Source of the DNA: Oscillospiraceae bacterium
Lineage (GTDB): Bacteria; Bacillota; Clostridia; Oscillospirales; Oscillospiraceae
NCBI GenBank assembly: GCA_009785525.1
Contig: WQWC01000002.1
Coordinates: forward strand, 60,814-124,813
Reading direction: 5' to 3'
Length of the DNA: 64,000 nucleotides
Positions 1-8,756 of this stretch are shown here, one piece after another; within the stretch, counting starts at the first letter, position 1, and each line of letters starts with the position of its first letter. The notes under the pieces are model-generated. The model ran no database searches and was not told where the DNA came from. It was given only the letters and a program-made list of their open reading frames with translations. Both the position numbers and the translations under genes were made by a program.

Positions 1-366
1 ATTATCCGCGGGCGCACAGTGTGCGCCCCTACGGGGGGACGAAGAACCACCCCGCCCCTATGGGGCACCCCTCCACGGGAGGGGAATTTTTGTAGGGCGC
101 GGCAACCTGACGCGCCGTGTGTATCGCGTTCCTAATTCCCCTCCTTTGGAGGGGTTGGCGGCGAAGCCGACGGGGTGGTTTGTGCGACACGCCGCGGTAC
201 AATTACCGCAAATCCAACACGGGGCACAGAGGACTGCGTCCCCTATACGGTCAACGCATAAGTGTCCGGGTCATCCCCGCCCATGTAGGGGCGACCGTCC
301 CGGTCGCCCGCGGGCACACTGCGTGCGCCCCTACACAGTTTGCAGTAATGGTATTATGGGATGTCC
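1..366. repeat. Intergenic repeat mosaic at the left edge
   Basis: No gene is supported here. The stretch is a chain of self-complementary GC-rich modules: a GTAGGGGCG-type module in both orientations (about 10-30 and 287-333), two hairpins built on CCCCTCC/GGAGGGG (about 50-95 and 136-186), and a module ending GACTGCGTCCCCTA (about 215-246). The same hairpin pair, in the same order, recurs at 57660-57780. Confidence 0.75.
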
Positions 367-367
367 C

Positions 368-2707
368 CTAACTCCGCTCCGCTATGAATATTGACGCGCG
401 GCTTTGTATAACCCTTGCGGCATCCTGAGCGGTTCTTCGGCCGCTAAAGAAGTCGGCCGCGCCTTCGGTGATTATGTCCATCAGATCCTGGTCATGGTTG
501 AATGTCCCGGAGACTGAGTCTATAAGCTCCATTATCTGGTCAATGTCTTGCTGGGTTGACGCGTATATATTTATCGACATGGTACCCCAACCCATGCCCC
601 AAACCGAAATCTCGACTTTATTGCCGTCCTCGTCGATGTAGTAATGTTCAATCGTCATGGCGTCTTCAACTCTTTCATCGAACACGGCCCTATTTGTCGG
701 GAAGTTCCACTGTACATTCTCACGCTGCCACTCTTCGGTAAGTATCGTACGTACGAACGCCCAAGCACCGTCCGGGTCGGACGCTCTGCTGGTTATCGCA
801 AGCCCCGTGCCGGTTTCCAGCACGTGACCGCTTCTGCTCGCGGTCGGGAACCCTTTGAACACTATGTCCCCGCCGAACGTTGCCCTATCCATCTGTATGC
901 GTTGAAAATCATTGACCCACGTAGTCTGCATTATCTGCCGGCCTTCGCCGATCAAATCATCCATCTCCATCATCATATCGCGCCGGGTGTCCATTTCAAA
1001 ATCCCAATCAAACTCATCCGGGAATGTATACGCAAACTCAAGAAGCTGGACAAACTCGTCACTGTCAAAATGGGTCGTTCCCGCTGCCCAGTCAACGTGT
1101 TCGTTTATAGTCATCATAACGAACTGCATCAGGAAACTTTCTCTGGTGAAGCCCATGCCCAGCGGCATATCTGCCTGGGGATTGTTCTGCAGTACCTGCC
1201 TGAACTCGTTCATGTTCCAGCCCATATTCGGCCCCAAGACCGCAGGATTACCGACCAGGGTGGATACGGCGAAGTTCGGGAATACCTTATAAAGCCCGCC
1301 ATTGACCTCGGTCACGCTGAACACGCTTTCAATAAAGTCACCTCTGTTAAGCACCGGATCCGCGTCAATAAACTGATATAAGTCCACAAGCAACCCCCGG
1401 GCAACGTATTGGTTGAATGGCAGGTCTCTCGACAAATTCAGGATATCGGGTACCCTGCCGGCGATAAGCTCTGTCGTCAGTCTGGTAAACCCGGCCTGCC
1501 AGTCATCCGCGGTGGCGAACTCCATAAAGTCGGTCACCTCTATGCGGTACGTAGGATTTGTTCTGTTGAATTGTATGATAGCGCCGCGCAGCTGCCAGTC
1601 CAGCCCGACTGTCGCCATCGTGATTATCGTTCTCGGCGGAAGACTGTCGTAAGGCACTCGCGTGAGTATAATAATCTCAAAGCGCGACTCCCCTGTCGTT
1701 CTGTTCCATGAACGGTTGGTGACCAGCACCCGCCCGTCCGGCAGGATTACTATGTTCTCCAATCCGTCACCGTGAATGTCACTGCCAATCCAGCTGAGTA
1801 GTCTGACACTCTCGCCCGTGTCTGCTTCAACCCCGGACAGGCCAATCCCGTCGTCGAAAATAACGCTGTGCACGCCGTCTCCCGTGAAAACAGTACGTGC
1901 GTTAAACGGTATTTCTATATTTTCGCCAAAGCCTCTGGACGCAAAATCTATCGTCCGCAGTCTGCGTCCGCTTTCCACCCACTCGGAAAATGCGATGGAG
2001 CCATCCGGCAATCTGACAAGCTGCTCAATCCAACTATCAACCTCAAGCCGGAACAGCGACCGACCGGTGTTGTCCAGCACATAAATCGCGCCGTCGGTAG
2101 CTACATAGATGTTGCCGTGCCCGTCAATATTAAACGTCCTGAGGAAAAAATGCGGGTCATTAGTCAGGTCGCTGACGTCTGTCGACAAAAGCTCCGACCC
2201 GGTGTTGTCCAGCTTGCGCAGCATCATTACACTTCCGATTTCATAGTGGAACTCCCACATTTCCCATTCTTCCCCATCGAAGTCTTCCGGCACATCCAAA
2301 CCCCAGAAGGATCCACTTTCGGCAACCCAGATGTTCCCTCCGTCATCAACGCGTATGGCATTTATGCCCACACCGCCCATGGCGCCTTCCGGCGGTTCTG
2401 GCGGGGTGTAGTTTGGCAGTTCCGTAAAGTTTGTGCCGTCAATATTCACGGCAAAGAGTGAATTCGCGGAAGTTCCGGCCTCTTCATCAAAAACCCAAGA
2501 TGAAAAATAAAGTCTGCCGTTGGAATACGCGAGGTTGTCCATGCTTGTGATACCGTCCGGGAGCGTTACATATTCCGGCACGAAAACGAATTCCGGCGTC
2601 TCCGCCAGGCCGTCGTCGGCATCGCTCCTTCCGCAGCCTGCCAGTGCCAAAACAAGCATTATCGCCGCCATTGTCGCGGCTATTGTACGTTTTAAATTCT
2701 TCTTCAA
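368..2707 (-). CDS. Lipoprotein: beta-propeller-like domain fused to an extracellular solute-binding (family 1) domain
   Basis: A 779-residue secreted lipoprotein. The signal peptide ends in a lipobox (L22-A-G-C25). Residues about 35-345 contain repeated NIDG, DNTG and LPDG segments with short beta-strands, as in a six/seven-bladed propeller. Residues about 350-760 resemble ABC-type sugar-binding proteins (FNRTNPTYRIEVTDF near the start, ITSRASDPDGAWAFVRTIL near the end). It starts at a TTG behind GAGGAGAGA. Family-1 binding proteins normally deliver sugars to a permease, but no permease or ATPase gene is adjacent, so substrate and partner are unknown. The propeller extension roughly doubles the usual length (about 420 residues). 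A sensory role is possible but only inferred. Confidence 0.8.
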   Translation of the reverse strand: MKKNLKRTIAATMAAIMLVLALAGCGRSDADDGLAETPEFVFVPEYVTLPDGITSMDNLAYSNGRLYFSSWVFDEEAGTSANSLFAVNIDGTNFTELPNYTPPEPPEGAMGGVGINAIRVDDGGNIWVAESGSFWGLDVPEDFDGEEWEMWEFHYEIGSVMMLRKLDNTGSELLSTDVSDLTNDPHFFLRTFNIDGHGNIYVATDGAIYVLDNTGRSLFRLEVDSWIEQLVRLPDGSIAFSEWVESGRRLRTIDFASRGFGENIEIPFNARTVFTGDGVHSVIFDDGIGLSGVEADTGESVRLLSWIGSDIHGDGLENIVILPDGRVLVTNRSWNRTTGESRFEIIILTRVPYDSLPPRTIITMATVGLDWQLRGAIIQFNRTNPTYRIEVTDFMEFATADDWQAGFTRLTTELIAGRVPDILNLSRDLPFNQYVARGLLVDLYQFIDADPVLNRGDFIESVFSVTEVNGGLYKVFPNFAVSTLVGNPAVLGPNMGWNMNEFRQVLQNNPQADMPLGMGFTRESFLMQFVMMTINEHVDWAAGTTHFDSDEFVQLLEFAYTFPDEFDWDFEMDTRRDMMMEMDDLIGEGRQIMQTTWVNDFQRIQMDRATFGGDIVFKGFPTASRSGHVLETGTGLAITSRASDPDGAWAFVRTILTEEWQRENVQWNFPTNRAVFDERVEDAMTIEHYYIDEDGNKVEISVWGMGWGTMSINIYASTQQDIDQIMELIDSVSGTFNHDQDLMDIITEGAADFFSGRRTAQDAARVIQSRASIFIAERS

Positions 2708-2814
2708 AATTATCTCTCCTCATACTAAATCACGAATAAAAAATGGCTTGTCGCTCACTTTTGACATTCATCGTAGCATCATCTTATTATGAAGTTATTA
2801 AGACAAACAAAGTC

Positions 2815-2844
2815 ATTTTATTACGAATTTATTAAAAGTGACAA
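2815..2844 (-). promoter_or_regulatory. Candidate promoter of the solute-binding lipoprotein gene
   Basis: On the minus strand TTGTCA, an 18-base spacer and TAAAAT lie about 110 bases before the TTG start. The surrounding 60 bases are AT-rich and hold two direct copies of AAGTCATTTTA. The rest of 2708-3240 holds a repeat patch (3038-3165) and the noc ribosome-binding site; no further gene is visible. Confidence 0.35.
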
Positions 2845-3037
2845 GTCATTTTAAATGTATGACGAAAAAGGCGGGCTTTATGTTCCGTCTTTTTTGCGGA
2901 ATTTCCGTATGTGTGTTATTTTAGCATATCTTGTGTCTGTTTTCAATAGTTAAAGGAAAAAACGCAATATTTGGATGAACCCGTCACGTCAGTTACAAAT
3001 CATCCGCCGCCTGGCACGTGCTTGTTGTTGATTCGAC

Positions 3038-3165
3038 CCTGTAGGGGACGTCGTACCGACGTCCTGCGGGCGACCGAGACGGTCTCCCCTACAACGTAAA
3101 AGCAAAAACATCCTTTACAGCTCACAACCTACGGTCGGCGGGTGTTTTGTACCCCGCTTCCATAT
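3038..3165. repeat. Intergenic GTAGGGGACG-type repeat patch
   Basis: Contains GTAGGGGACGTCGTACCGAC (self-complementary core) followed by an inverted copy ending in TCTCCCCTAC, then the GGTCGGCGGGTGTTTTGT tail also found near 23050 and 27180. Confidence 0.7.
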
Positions 3166-3240
3166 TTCTGCGTTTTTTTCACAACATATAGCGTATCATA
3201 GTCGCAACAATACTATATATTGCTAAAGGAGCAACGGATA

Positions 3241-4071
3241 ATGCAATTTATAAGGAAACGCGGACTGTATGAGGCAAGCCGGATAATCTATCTGCCGATA
3301 AGCGAGATATCGGCAAATCCAGATCAGCCAAGGCGGCGTATGGATACCGGGGAAATACAGAAGCTGTCTGAGAGTATTGAGAAATACGGCGTACTCCAGC
3401 CGCTGTCCGTCAGGCGGCTCGGGCGGGGGTATGAGCTACTGTCGGGCGAACGCCGAATGCGCGCGGCAATGCTGGCGGGACTCAGTGAGGTTCCGTGCGT
3501 TATAATGGATGTGAACACGCGCGAATCGGCGGTTCTGATGCTTGTGGAGAATCTGCTGCGGCGGGACTTGGATTTTATTGAGGAAGCGCGCGGTCTCTCC
3601 CGCCTTGTGAACATGTACGGCTACAGTCAGGAAGAGGCCGCTCGGCTGGTCGGACTGACTCAGCCGACTGTCGCGAATAAACTGCGGCTTTTGAAAATGC
3701 CGCCGGCGTTGCTCTTGACAATCCGCGAGGCAGGATTGTCGGAACGGCACGCCCGCGCATTGCTGCGCCTGGATGGTGAGGAAGACATGACCAAAGTCTT
3801 GGAAGCGGTGATAAAGCGGGACTTAAACGTGGCGAAAACGGAGAGTTTTATTGAGGATTTTTTGACGAATGCGCAAAATCCAGCGCTTGCGGATACTCCG
3901 CCCGCCGAGGCACCGCAGCAGAAATCCGTTTACGTCATCCGCGACCCCCGGCTTCTGGTGAACTCCATAGCACGCGGAGTAAAACTGCTGCGTAAATCCG
4001 GAGTTCAGGTAGAGATGACGCAGCAAGAAACGGAATCCTCGATTGTACTTACGGTGACTATACCGAAGTAA
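3241..4071 (+). CDS. noc: Nucleoid occlusion protein Noc (ParB/Spo0J family)
   Basis: A 276-residue ParB-family CTPase/DNA-binding protein. The N-terminal nuclease-like ParB fold holds GERRMRAAM and the ENLLRRDLD motif; a helix-turn-helix follows (YSQEEAARLVGLTQPTVANK), then SERHARALLRL and a C-terminal dimerisation part ending in IPK. The N-terminal MQFIRKRG is a short basic amphipathic stretch like the membrane-binding helix of Noc. HTH wording (TVANKLRLLKMP) and the C-terminus fit Noc better than Spo0J. ATG at 3241 is chosen over an in-frame TTG at 3220 because AAAGGAG lies 9 bases before it. In Bacilli noc sits beside rsmG-soj-spo0J; here none of these neighbours is present. Noc blocks division over the nucleoid in Bacillus; that role is inferred here. 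Confidence 0.85.
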   Translation: MQFIRKRGLYEASRIIYLPISEISANPDQPRRRMDTGEIQKLSESIEKYGVLQPLSVRRLGRGYELLSGERRMRAAMLAGLSEVPCVIMDVNTRESAVLMLVENLLRRDLDFIEEARGLSRLVNMYGYSQEEAARLVGLTQPTVANKLRLLKMPPALLLTIREAGLSERHARALLRLDGEEDMTKVLEAVIKRDLNVAKTESFIEDFLTNAQNPALADTPPAEAPQQKSVYVIRDPRLLVNSIARGVKLLRKSGVQVEMTQQETESSIVLTVTIPK

Positions 4072-4096
4072 GATAGTGTGGCGTTGAATAAAACAA

Positions 4097-4125
4097 TTGA
4101 TTGCGTATCATAACTATGATACAAT
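4097..4125 (+). promoter_or_regulatory. TA-operon promoter with palindromic operator
   Basis: TTGATT-17-TACAAT with a TG extension. The perfect inverted repeat GTATCATA-ac-TATGATAC (4105-4122) fills the spacer and overlaps the -10 box, the usual site for autorepression by a Phd/YefM antitoxin or its toxin complex. Confidence 0.7.
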
Positions 4126-4237
4126 GATTTAAGATCGTTTCGCTCACGTGAGGCGGCGGAACTTCGCTAGTGTGATTCCCCTCCGAGAACGCCGCCGCAT
4201 TACGCAAGCGCGAAACATGATGAAAGAGGCTGATTAT

Positions 4238-4507
4238 ATGTTAAATGTCCATGTGCGCCCGGTGCGGGATTTGCGGAACAATTATCCGGAACTGGCTGAA
4301 ATAATTAAAAATAATGACCAGGTGATTATTACAAACAACGGCAGGGGTGAGGCGGTACTCATCAACATTGACGAATACGCCGCTTTTGAGGAATACACCC
4401 ACAAACGTTACGTTGCCGCAAAATTGGCCGAAGCCGAGGCCGAGGCCACCGACCCTGACACAAAACGCCTTTCCCATGAGGAATTCTGGCATACCTTTGA
4501 TCTATGA
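4238..4507 (+). CDS. Antitoxin, Phd/YefM family
   Basis: An 89-residue protein with the Phd/YefM N-terminal DNA-binding fold: VRPVRDLRNNYPELAEII, then ITNNGRGEAVLINIDEYAA, which is the family signature. The acidic C-terminal tail (residues about 55-89, rich in E and A) would wrap the toxin. ATG at 4238 is chosen because GAAAGAGG precedes it by 8 bases; an in-frame upstream ATG at 4148 would add a basic segment without an SD site. It overlaps the toxin gene by ATGA, so translation is coupled. Antitoxins of this family bind their own promoter, and a palindrome is present at 4105-4122. Confidence 0.85.
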   Translation: MLNVHVRPVRDLRNNYPELAEIIKNNDQVIITNNGRGEAVLINIDEYAAFEEYTHKRYVAAKLAEAEAEATDPDTKRLSHEEFWHTFDL

Positions 4508-4800
4508 AATATAAAGCTGTCTATTTGGCACTGGCACTGAAAGACGTCTCGGAAATAAATAGCTATCTGTCGCGGTTTTATCCTGACACCCCGGCAAAGT
4601 TTTTGTCTGCGTTGAAGACACACATTGAGAATCTTTGCGGCAATCCCTTTGTTTACGCAGAGCATGATGGCAATAAGGCTTACCGAAAAATGGTGGTCCT
4701 TGATTATCTTGTGTTTTATAAAGTGTTTGCGCCGGAGGGCATAATCGAAATACACCGCGTCCTTTACGGCATGAGGGATATCAAAGCATATATCCCGTGA
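4504..4800 (+). CDS. Toxin, RelE/ParE superfamily
   Basis: A 98-residue protein with the RelE/ParE fold order: N-terminal strand, two helices (LKDVSEINSYLSRFYPDTP, then FLSALKTHIENL), and C-terminal strands YRKMVVLDYLVFYKV and IEIHRVLYGMRDI. The RVLYGxRD ending is typical of ParE/RelE toxins. It starts inside the antitoxin stop (ATGA). RelE members cut mRNA on the ribosome and ParE members poison gyrase; the sequence alone does not decide which. The nearby noc gene is transcribed separately. Confidence 0.85.
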   Translation: MKYKAVYLALALKDVSEINSYLSRFYPDTPAKFLSALKTHIENLCGNPFVYAEHDGNKAYRKMVVLDYLVFYKVFAPEGIIEIHRVLYGMRDIKAYIP

Positions 4801-4863
4801 GTTTGTTGTCTCTCATAGCCACCGTTCACAATGGCCATCGTGTCAAATCCGCTAAATCCACTA

Positions 4864-4892
4864 TTGATTATTACCTTTTGATGGTGTATAAT
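4864..4892 (+). promoter_or_regulatory. Promoter of the moxR operon
   Basis: TTGATT, a 17-base spacer and TATAAT, 33 bases before the moxR ATG and downstream of the toxin stop. Good match to a sigma-A promoter. Confidence 0.65.
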
Positions 4893-4925
4893 TTTTCTAC
4901 AAAAATAAACGGAAGGGACTCTGAT

Positions 4926-5870
4926 ATGGAAGTTTCCAAATTCACTGAATATCGTCGCAAAGTGGTAGACAATTGCTCAAAAGTCATCGTCGGCAAGGAG
5001 GAATCTATTTTTCTTGTACTGATATGCTTCATCTGCTCCGGCCATGTGCTGCTTGAAGATGTGCCCGGCACCGGAAAAACTATGCTGTTACGGGCGTTTG
5101 CCAAAACAATCGGCGGGGATTTCAAGCGCGTACAGTTCACACCGGATCTTTTGCCGTCTGATCTGACCGGAATCCACTTTTTTAACCAAAAATTAAGTGA
5201 ATTTGAGTTCCGCCCCGGTCCGCTGTTCACAAATGTCGTGCTGGCGGACGAAATCAACCGCGCCACGCCGCGCACGCAATCAAGCCTGTTGGAAGCGATG
5301 GAAGAGCGGCAGGTCAGCGTTGACGGGACCACTTTCCCGCTGCAATCACCATTTATGGTCATGGCCACGCAGAACCCGTTGGAATCTTACGGTACATTCC
5401 CATTGCCGGAGGCACAGACGGATAGGTTCTTTATGCGCCTGTCTCTGGGATATATGACGCGGGAGCAGGAGATATCTGTTCTGTCCCGCGTTTCAACTAT
5501 TGATATTGTCGAAAGTCTCGCACAAGTCGTGACTGATGATGAAACGGAATATGTCCGCAATCATTTCCCCAATGTCAAGGTAACGGATGATGTGGTGGGG
5601 TATATCATGGATATAATTGAGGCAACGCGTAATGAAAGCCGCTTTATCTCCGGTGCTTCCACCAGGGGCGGCATGGCGCTTTACAAAGCCTCGCAAGTCT
5701 GCGCCGCCATGAATGGGCGGGATTATTGCCTGCCTGAAGATGTCCGGTTCGTCGCGCCGCATATCCTCGCGCACAGGCTGAACACAGGCGGCGGCGTGGG
5801 CGGGGAATCCACTTCCGACGCGATTAACAGGATTATCAACAAGGCAACGGTGCCGCTGGAAGACTCGTAA
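4926..5870 (+). CDS. MoxR-family AAA+ ATPase
   Basis: A 314-residue MoxR ATPase. Walker A is VPGTGKT (46-52), Walker B is VLADEINR (about 105-112), followed by ATPRTQSSLLEAMEERQV and the sensor segment ATQNPLESYGTFPLPEAQ, all diagnostic of the family. ATG at 4926 lies 8 bases after GGAAGGG; an earlier in-frame start at 4797 lacks an SD site. MoxR proteins act as chaperone-like ATPases with the DUF58 and membrane proteins encoded next to them; here the order moxR-DUF58-DUF4129 is the usual one. A repeat patch separates it from the DUF58 gene. Confidence 0.92.
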   Translation: MEVSKFTEYRRKVVDNCSKVIVGKEESIFLVLICFICSGHVLLEDVPGTGKTMLLRAFAKTIGGDFKRVQFTPDLLPSDLTGIHFFNQKLSEFEFRPGPLFTNVVLADEINRATPRTQSSLLEAMEERQVSVDGTTFPLQSPFMVMATQNPLESYGTFPLPEAQTDRFFMRLSLGYMTREQEISVLSRVSTIDIVESLAQVVTDDETEYVRNHFPNVKVTDDVVGYIMDIIEATRNESRFISGASTRGGMALYKASQVCAAMNGRDYCLPEDVRFVAPHILAHRLNTGGGVGGESTSDAINRIINKATVPLEDS

Positions 5871-5889
5871 GGGATGATTTCAGGGTACG

Positions 5890-6010
5890 GTGCGATATTG
5901 GCATCGCACCCTGCGGGGGCGGCAGAATGCCGCCCCTGCAACGAATACCCAGCCCCCGCCCCACGTCCAAAGCCCCCTTCGCGAACGAAGGGGGAAGGGG
6001 GATGTCTCCT
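5890..6010. repeat. Intergenic repeat patch inside the moxR operon
   Basis: A self-complementary module (GGGCGGCAGAATGCCGCCCC) is followed by the CCCCCTTCGCGAACGAAGGG module and the GGGGGATGTCTCC tail. The gap 5871-6151 contains no gene. Confidence 0.7.
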
Positions 6011-6151
6011 GACGTATTACATTGCAGCAGATACGTATGCGGCTCGGCATGGTTGCCCACAGGCGGATTGCCATCCGACGCTACGGGATTTGGTTTTCCT
6101 ATTGCACCAGGGGATTAACCCAATCCCCGCAAATTGAAAGGCTTAAATCTT

Positions 6152-7240
6152 ATGATCATTTTATTAGGCATTCTCATAGTGGTGGCCGCTTTTTTTCAGT
6201 TCCGGGCGATGAGAAACGCGCTGAAAGGCATCGGTTACAGCACGCTATGCTCCAAATTGCTTGTAGAGCCGGACGAGCCGCTTGAAATGGTTACGACCAT
6301 TTCAAACACGTCCCGCCGATTTGTCCCATTTATAAAGCTTGACGAGGTTCTGCCGAGAGGGACAACCGTGCTGGATGAAACCATCCGCACAACCATTGAT
6401 ATCAAAGAGAATATCAGGCGCATGTCCTCGGCTTATATGATGCCGCGGAGTAAGCTGGAACGGCGGCTGCCGATATCCCTGCCGCGCAGGGGGCGGTATC
6501 TGTTCAGGGGCGCCGAACTCTCCGGCGGTGATTTCCTCGGCTGGAATGACGAAAAGCGGAGCTTCTTCGCGCTGAACGAGGTCGTGGTATATCCAAAAGC
6601 CGCCCCGGTGGATAATTTGGATAGCGTTCTCGGCGGTTTTCTCGGCGATGTATCGGTCAGGCGGTTTATTATGGAAGACCCTGTTTTAACTGTCGGTGCG
6701 CGTGAATACACAGGGCGCGAGCCGTTAAAACAGATATCCTGGACTCACAGCGCGAAAACAGCACGGATGATGGTAAAACAGTTCGATTATACGGTTGAAC
6801 CTGTCGTATCGGTAATGCTGGATGTTAACACCAAAAAGCACCTGGAGGAAAAAGAGCAGTTGATCGAAAATTGCTTTTCGCTTGCAAGAAGCGTGTGTCA
6901 GCTGCTGGAAAAAAAGGGCATCGCGTATGATTTTATAACAAACTCCACGACAGGCAATGCCCTTTCCTCATGGTCTTACATGGGTGAGGGGCTGGGAAGA
7001 GGGCATTTATTTTCGATACTGGAAGGACTTGGCAGGGCAACATATGATTGTATTGAATCTTTCGGGACGACAATTGAGAAAATGAAAAGACACCGTGAGG
7101 GTAATCGCTCCGTCATCATCATCACATCGGAGCGGGACGGCAATAAACATCAGGCAGCTCATCGTTTGCGGGAATTGACGGGCGGGTCGGTCACGTTTAT
7201 TTATGGAGAGGATATAGATGATATTTACAGCGGGTCTTAA
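6152..7240 (+). CDS. DUF58-domain membrane protein
   Basis: A 362-residue protein with a hydrophobic N-terminal anchor (IILLGILIVVAAFF). The DUF58 signature is GREPLKQISWTHSAKTARM (about residues 193-211) followed by a von Willebrand-A-like strand VEPVVSVMLDVNT. ATG at 6152 follows GAAAGG by 10 bases; an in-frame TTG at 6134 precedes that SD. It belongs to the moxR operon and overlaps the next gene by 23 bases. These proteins are usually linked to envelope protease or chaperone systems; the exact job is not known. Confidence 0.88.
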   Translation: MIILLGILIVVAAFFQFRAMRNALKGIGYSTLCSKLLVEPDEPLEMVTTISNTSRRFVPFIKLDEVLPRGTTVLDETIRTTIDIKENIRRMSSAYMMPRSKLERRLPISLPRRGRYLFRGAELSGGDFLGWNDEKRSFFALNEVVVYPKAAPVDNLDSVLGGFLGDVSVRRFIMEDPVLTVGAREYTGREPLKQISWTHSAKTARMMVKQFDYTVEPVVSVMLDVNTKKHLEEKEQLIENCFSLARSVCQLLEKKGIAYDFITNSTTGNALSSWSYMGEGLGRGHLFSILEGLGRATYDCIESFGTTIEKMKRHREGNRSVIIITSERDGNKHQAAHRLRELTGGSVTFIYGEDIDDIYSGS

Positions 7241-8423
7241 ACGGGTATGTGAAATCTGTTTTTACATGACTTTCGCGAATTTCTTCAGCTCACTGGCCGG
7301 CGGGTCTAACCTTTTTATCACCCTGCCGGTGTTTATACTGGTGGCGTTTTCAGCCGCTTGCCTTGCAGAGCGCGGGAAGATACGATATCTCACGATAGCG
7401 CCGCTTGCCTTGTGTTTTTTCATTGTGCCGCTGAGCATGGCAAATGTGATTGCGCTGGTTCCGGCGTGTATTTATATGATATTTGCGCTTCCTGGTCCGC
7501 GGCAAAGAGCCAGTCACTTTGAATATCTTAAAATGTTAAAAACATTTGCAATGATATTCTTTACGTATCTCCCTATCGCACTGTTTGTTGGCCAGCGGGC
7601 CGCGGTTGAAAACGGCTCTTTACTGTTTGCTATGACATGTTTTGTAGGCTCAGTAATATTACTGCGCATATTGCGCCATGAAGACGAGGTAATTAATGAG
7701 CGGCGCTTCAAGGCGCTGAACCTTATATATATCGCTGTGGTGGTGCTTATAGGGGTTGTGTTGAGCAATGAAATTCTTTTTTCCTTCGTCACAACAATTT
7801 TGGGCGCGTTTTTTCAAAATGTCATCGCACCCCCTATCTCGTTCCTTCTAACAGGCTTAGCAAGCCTGTTTACAAGACTTTTCGGCGGTATATATATAGA
7901 GGAAGAAGCGCTTGACGACATGGAAGTCTTCACCAATGAAGATTATGAGGATGCCGATATGTTCGCGTATGTCGAGCCTTTACCTGATATTGTCAATCAC
8001 ATTTTATCCGCCATTGTTATTTTGATTCTGGCGTATTTTATTATAAGAATTGTGAAAAGAGTAATTGAACGGTTTTCCGCTCACTTAGGGCGCCAAGGCT
8101 CACCCGAAACACGGATGCCAATCACAGGTGCCCACAACGAAATCACGCAAAACCAAAAACGCCGCGGTCGTCCGGACAATCCGGTGCGGGAGATATATTG
8201 CAAATTCTTAAATCTATGCAAAGACCGGGGCATGGAAATCAGGCCGCATATGACAAGCCATGACATACAGCACGAGGCTACAAATCATTTCCCTCGGCAG
8301 CAATTGAGCGGGTTCCGCGATATCTACATCAAAGTGCGTTATTCCGACATGGACTGCACTAAAGAGGATATCAAAAAGGCGAAAGATTTGTACGGGGAAA
8401 TAAGCCGGGGGAAGCCAGAATAA
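7218..8423 (+). CDS. Polytopic membrane protein with C-terminal DUF4129-like domain
   Basis: A 401-residue protein with about seven hydrophobic segments in residues 10-210 and another at about 255-275 (ILSAIVILILAYFIIRIV). The soluble C-terminus (about 325-401: VREIYCKFLNLCKDRGMEI, then FRDIYIKVRYSDMDCTKED) matches the DUF4129 pattern found after MoxR/DUF58 genes. GGAGAGG lies before ATG 7218, inside the DUF58 gene. In many relatives this position holds a transglutaminase-like protein; no Cys-His-Asp triad is visible here, so the protein appears to lack that domain. Confidence 0.75.
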   Translation: MIFTAGLKRVCEICFYMTFANFFSSLAGGSNLFITLPVFILVAFSAACLAERGKIRYLTIAPLALCFFIVPLSMANVIALVPACIYMIFALPGPRQRASHFEYLKMLKTFAMIFFTYLPIALFVGQRAAVENGSLLFAMTCFVGSVILLRILRHEDEVINERRFKALNLIYIAVVVLIGVVLSNEILFSFVTTILGAFFQNVIAPPISFLLTGLASLFTRLFGGIYIEEEALDDMEVFTNEDYEDADMFAYVEPLPDIVNHILSAIVILILAYFIIRIVKRVIERFSAHLGRQGSPETRMPITGAHNEITQNQKRRGRPDNPVREIYCKFLNLCKDRGMEIRPHMTSHDIQHEATNHFPRQQLSGFRDIYIKVRYSDMDCTKEDIKKAKDLYGEISRGKPE

Positions 8424-8436
8424 AAATGCGTTAAAT

Positions 8437-8660
8437 CTCGTAGGGGCGGCCTTTGGCCGTCCCTTTACTTGCCCTATTTGCCCCATGGAATTATGCGCCC
8501 ATGGGGCGAATAAGGCATTGTCCTGCAATGTGCAGCGCCAGAAATGACCTTGTAGGGGCGAATGGCAATCCGCCCATGGTTCGGCAGGACGATTACCATC
8601 CGCCCCTACGAAAATGCCGCATGTTACGCGGGACGCACGGGGTATCGCGCCCTACAAAAA
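8437..8660. repeat. Intergenic repeat patch
   Basis: Four modules in a row: GTAGGGGCGGCCTTTGGCCG, a short palindrome CCCATGG pair, GTAGGGGCGAATGGCAATCC with its inverted partner ending GCCCCTACG, and a GGGACGCACGGGGTATCGCG segment ending GCCCTAC. The whole gap 8424-9049 has no convincing gene; its right half is described separately. Confidence 0.75.
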
Positions 8661-8713
8661 TGCGTACGATATCACGTAAAATAGATTGACATGAATATTC
8701 CAACCTGGTGCTG

Positions 8714-8756
8714 TGTACATAACATTTGTGGAAAAACCTGTGGAGAATGTGCAAAA
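8714..8756 (+). other. Cluster of four near-consensus DnaA-box-like 9-mers
   Basis: TGTACATAA (8714), TGTGGAAAA (8727), TGTGGAGAA (8739) and TGTGCAAAA (8748) each differ at one position from TGTGNATAA, the complement of the DnaA box, and all face the same way. A roughly 170-base AT-rich stretch follows (8760-8935). No dnaA or dnaN gene is in the window and flanking genes all run rightward, so this may be a DnaA regulatory site rather than an origin. Confidence 0.35.

Noticed and set aside
644-1381. 245-codon open frame opposite the solute-binding lipoprotein gene
   Set aside because: Antisense shadow of a well supported gene with no SD or family signature.
4148-4237. Upstream extension of the antitoxin gene from ATG 4148
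   Set aside because: No SD there; a good SD precedes ATG 4238 and the family starts at this point.
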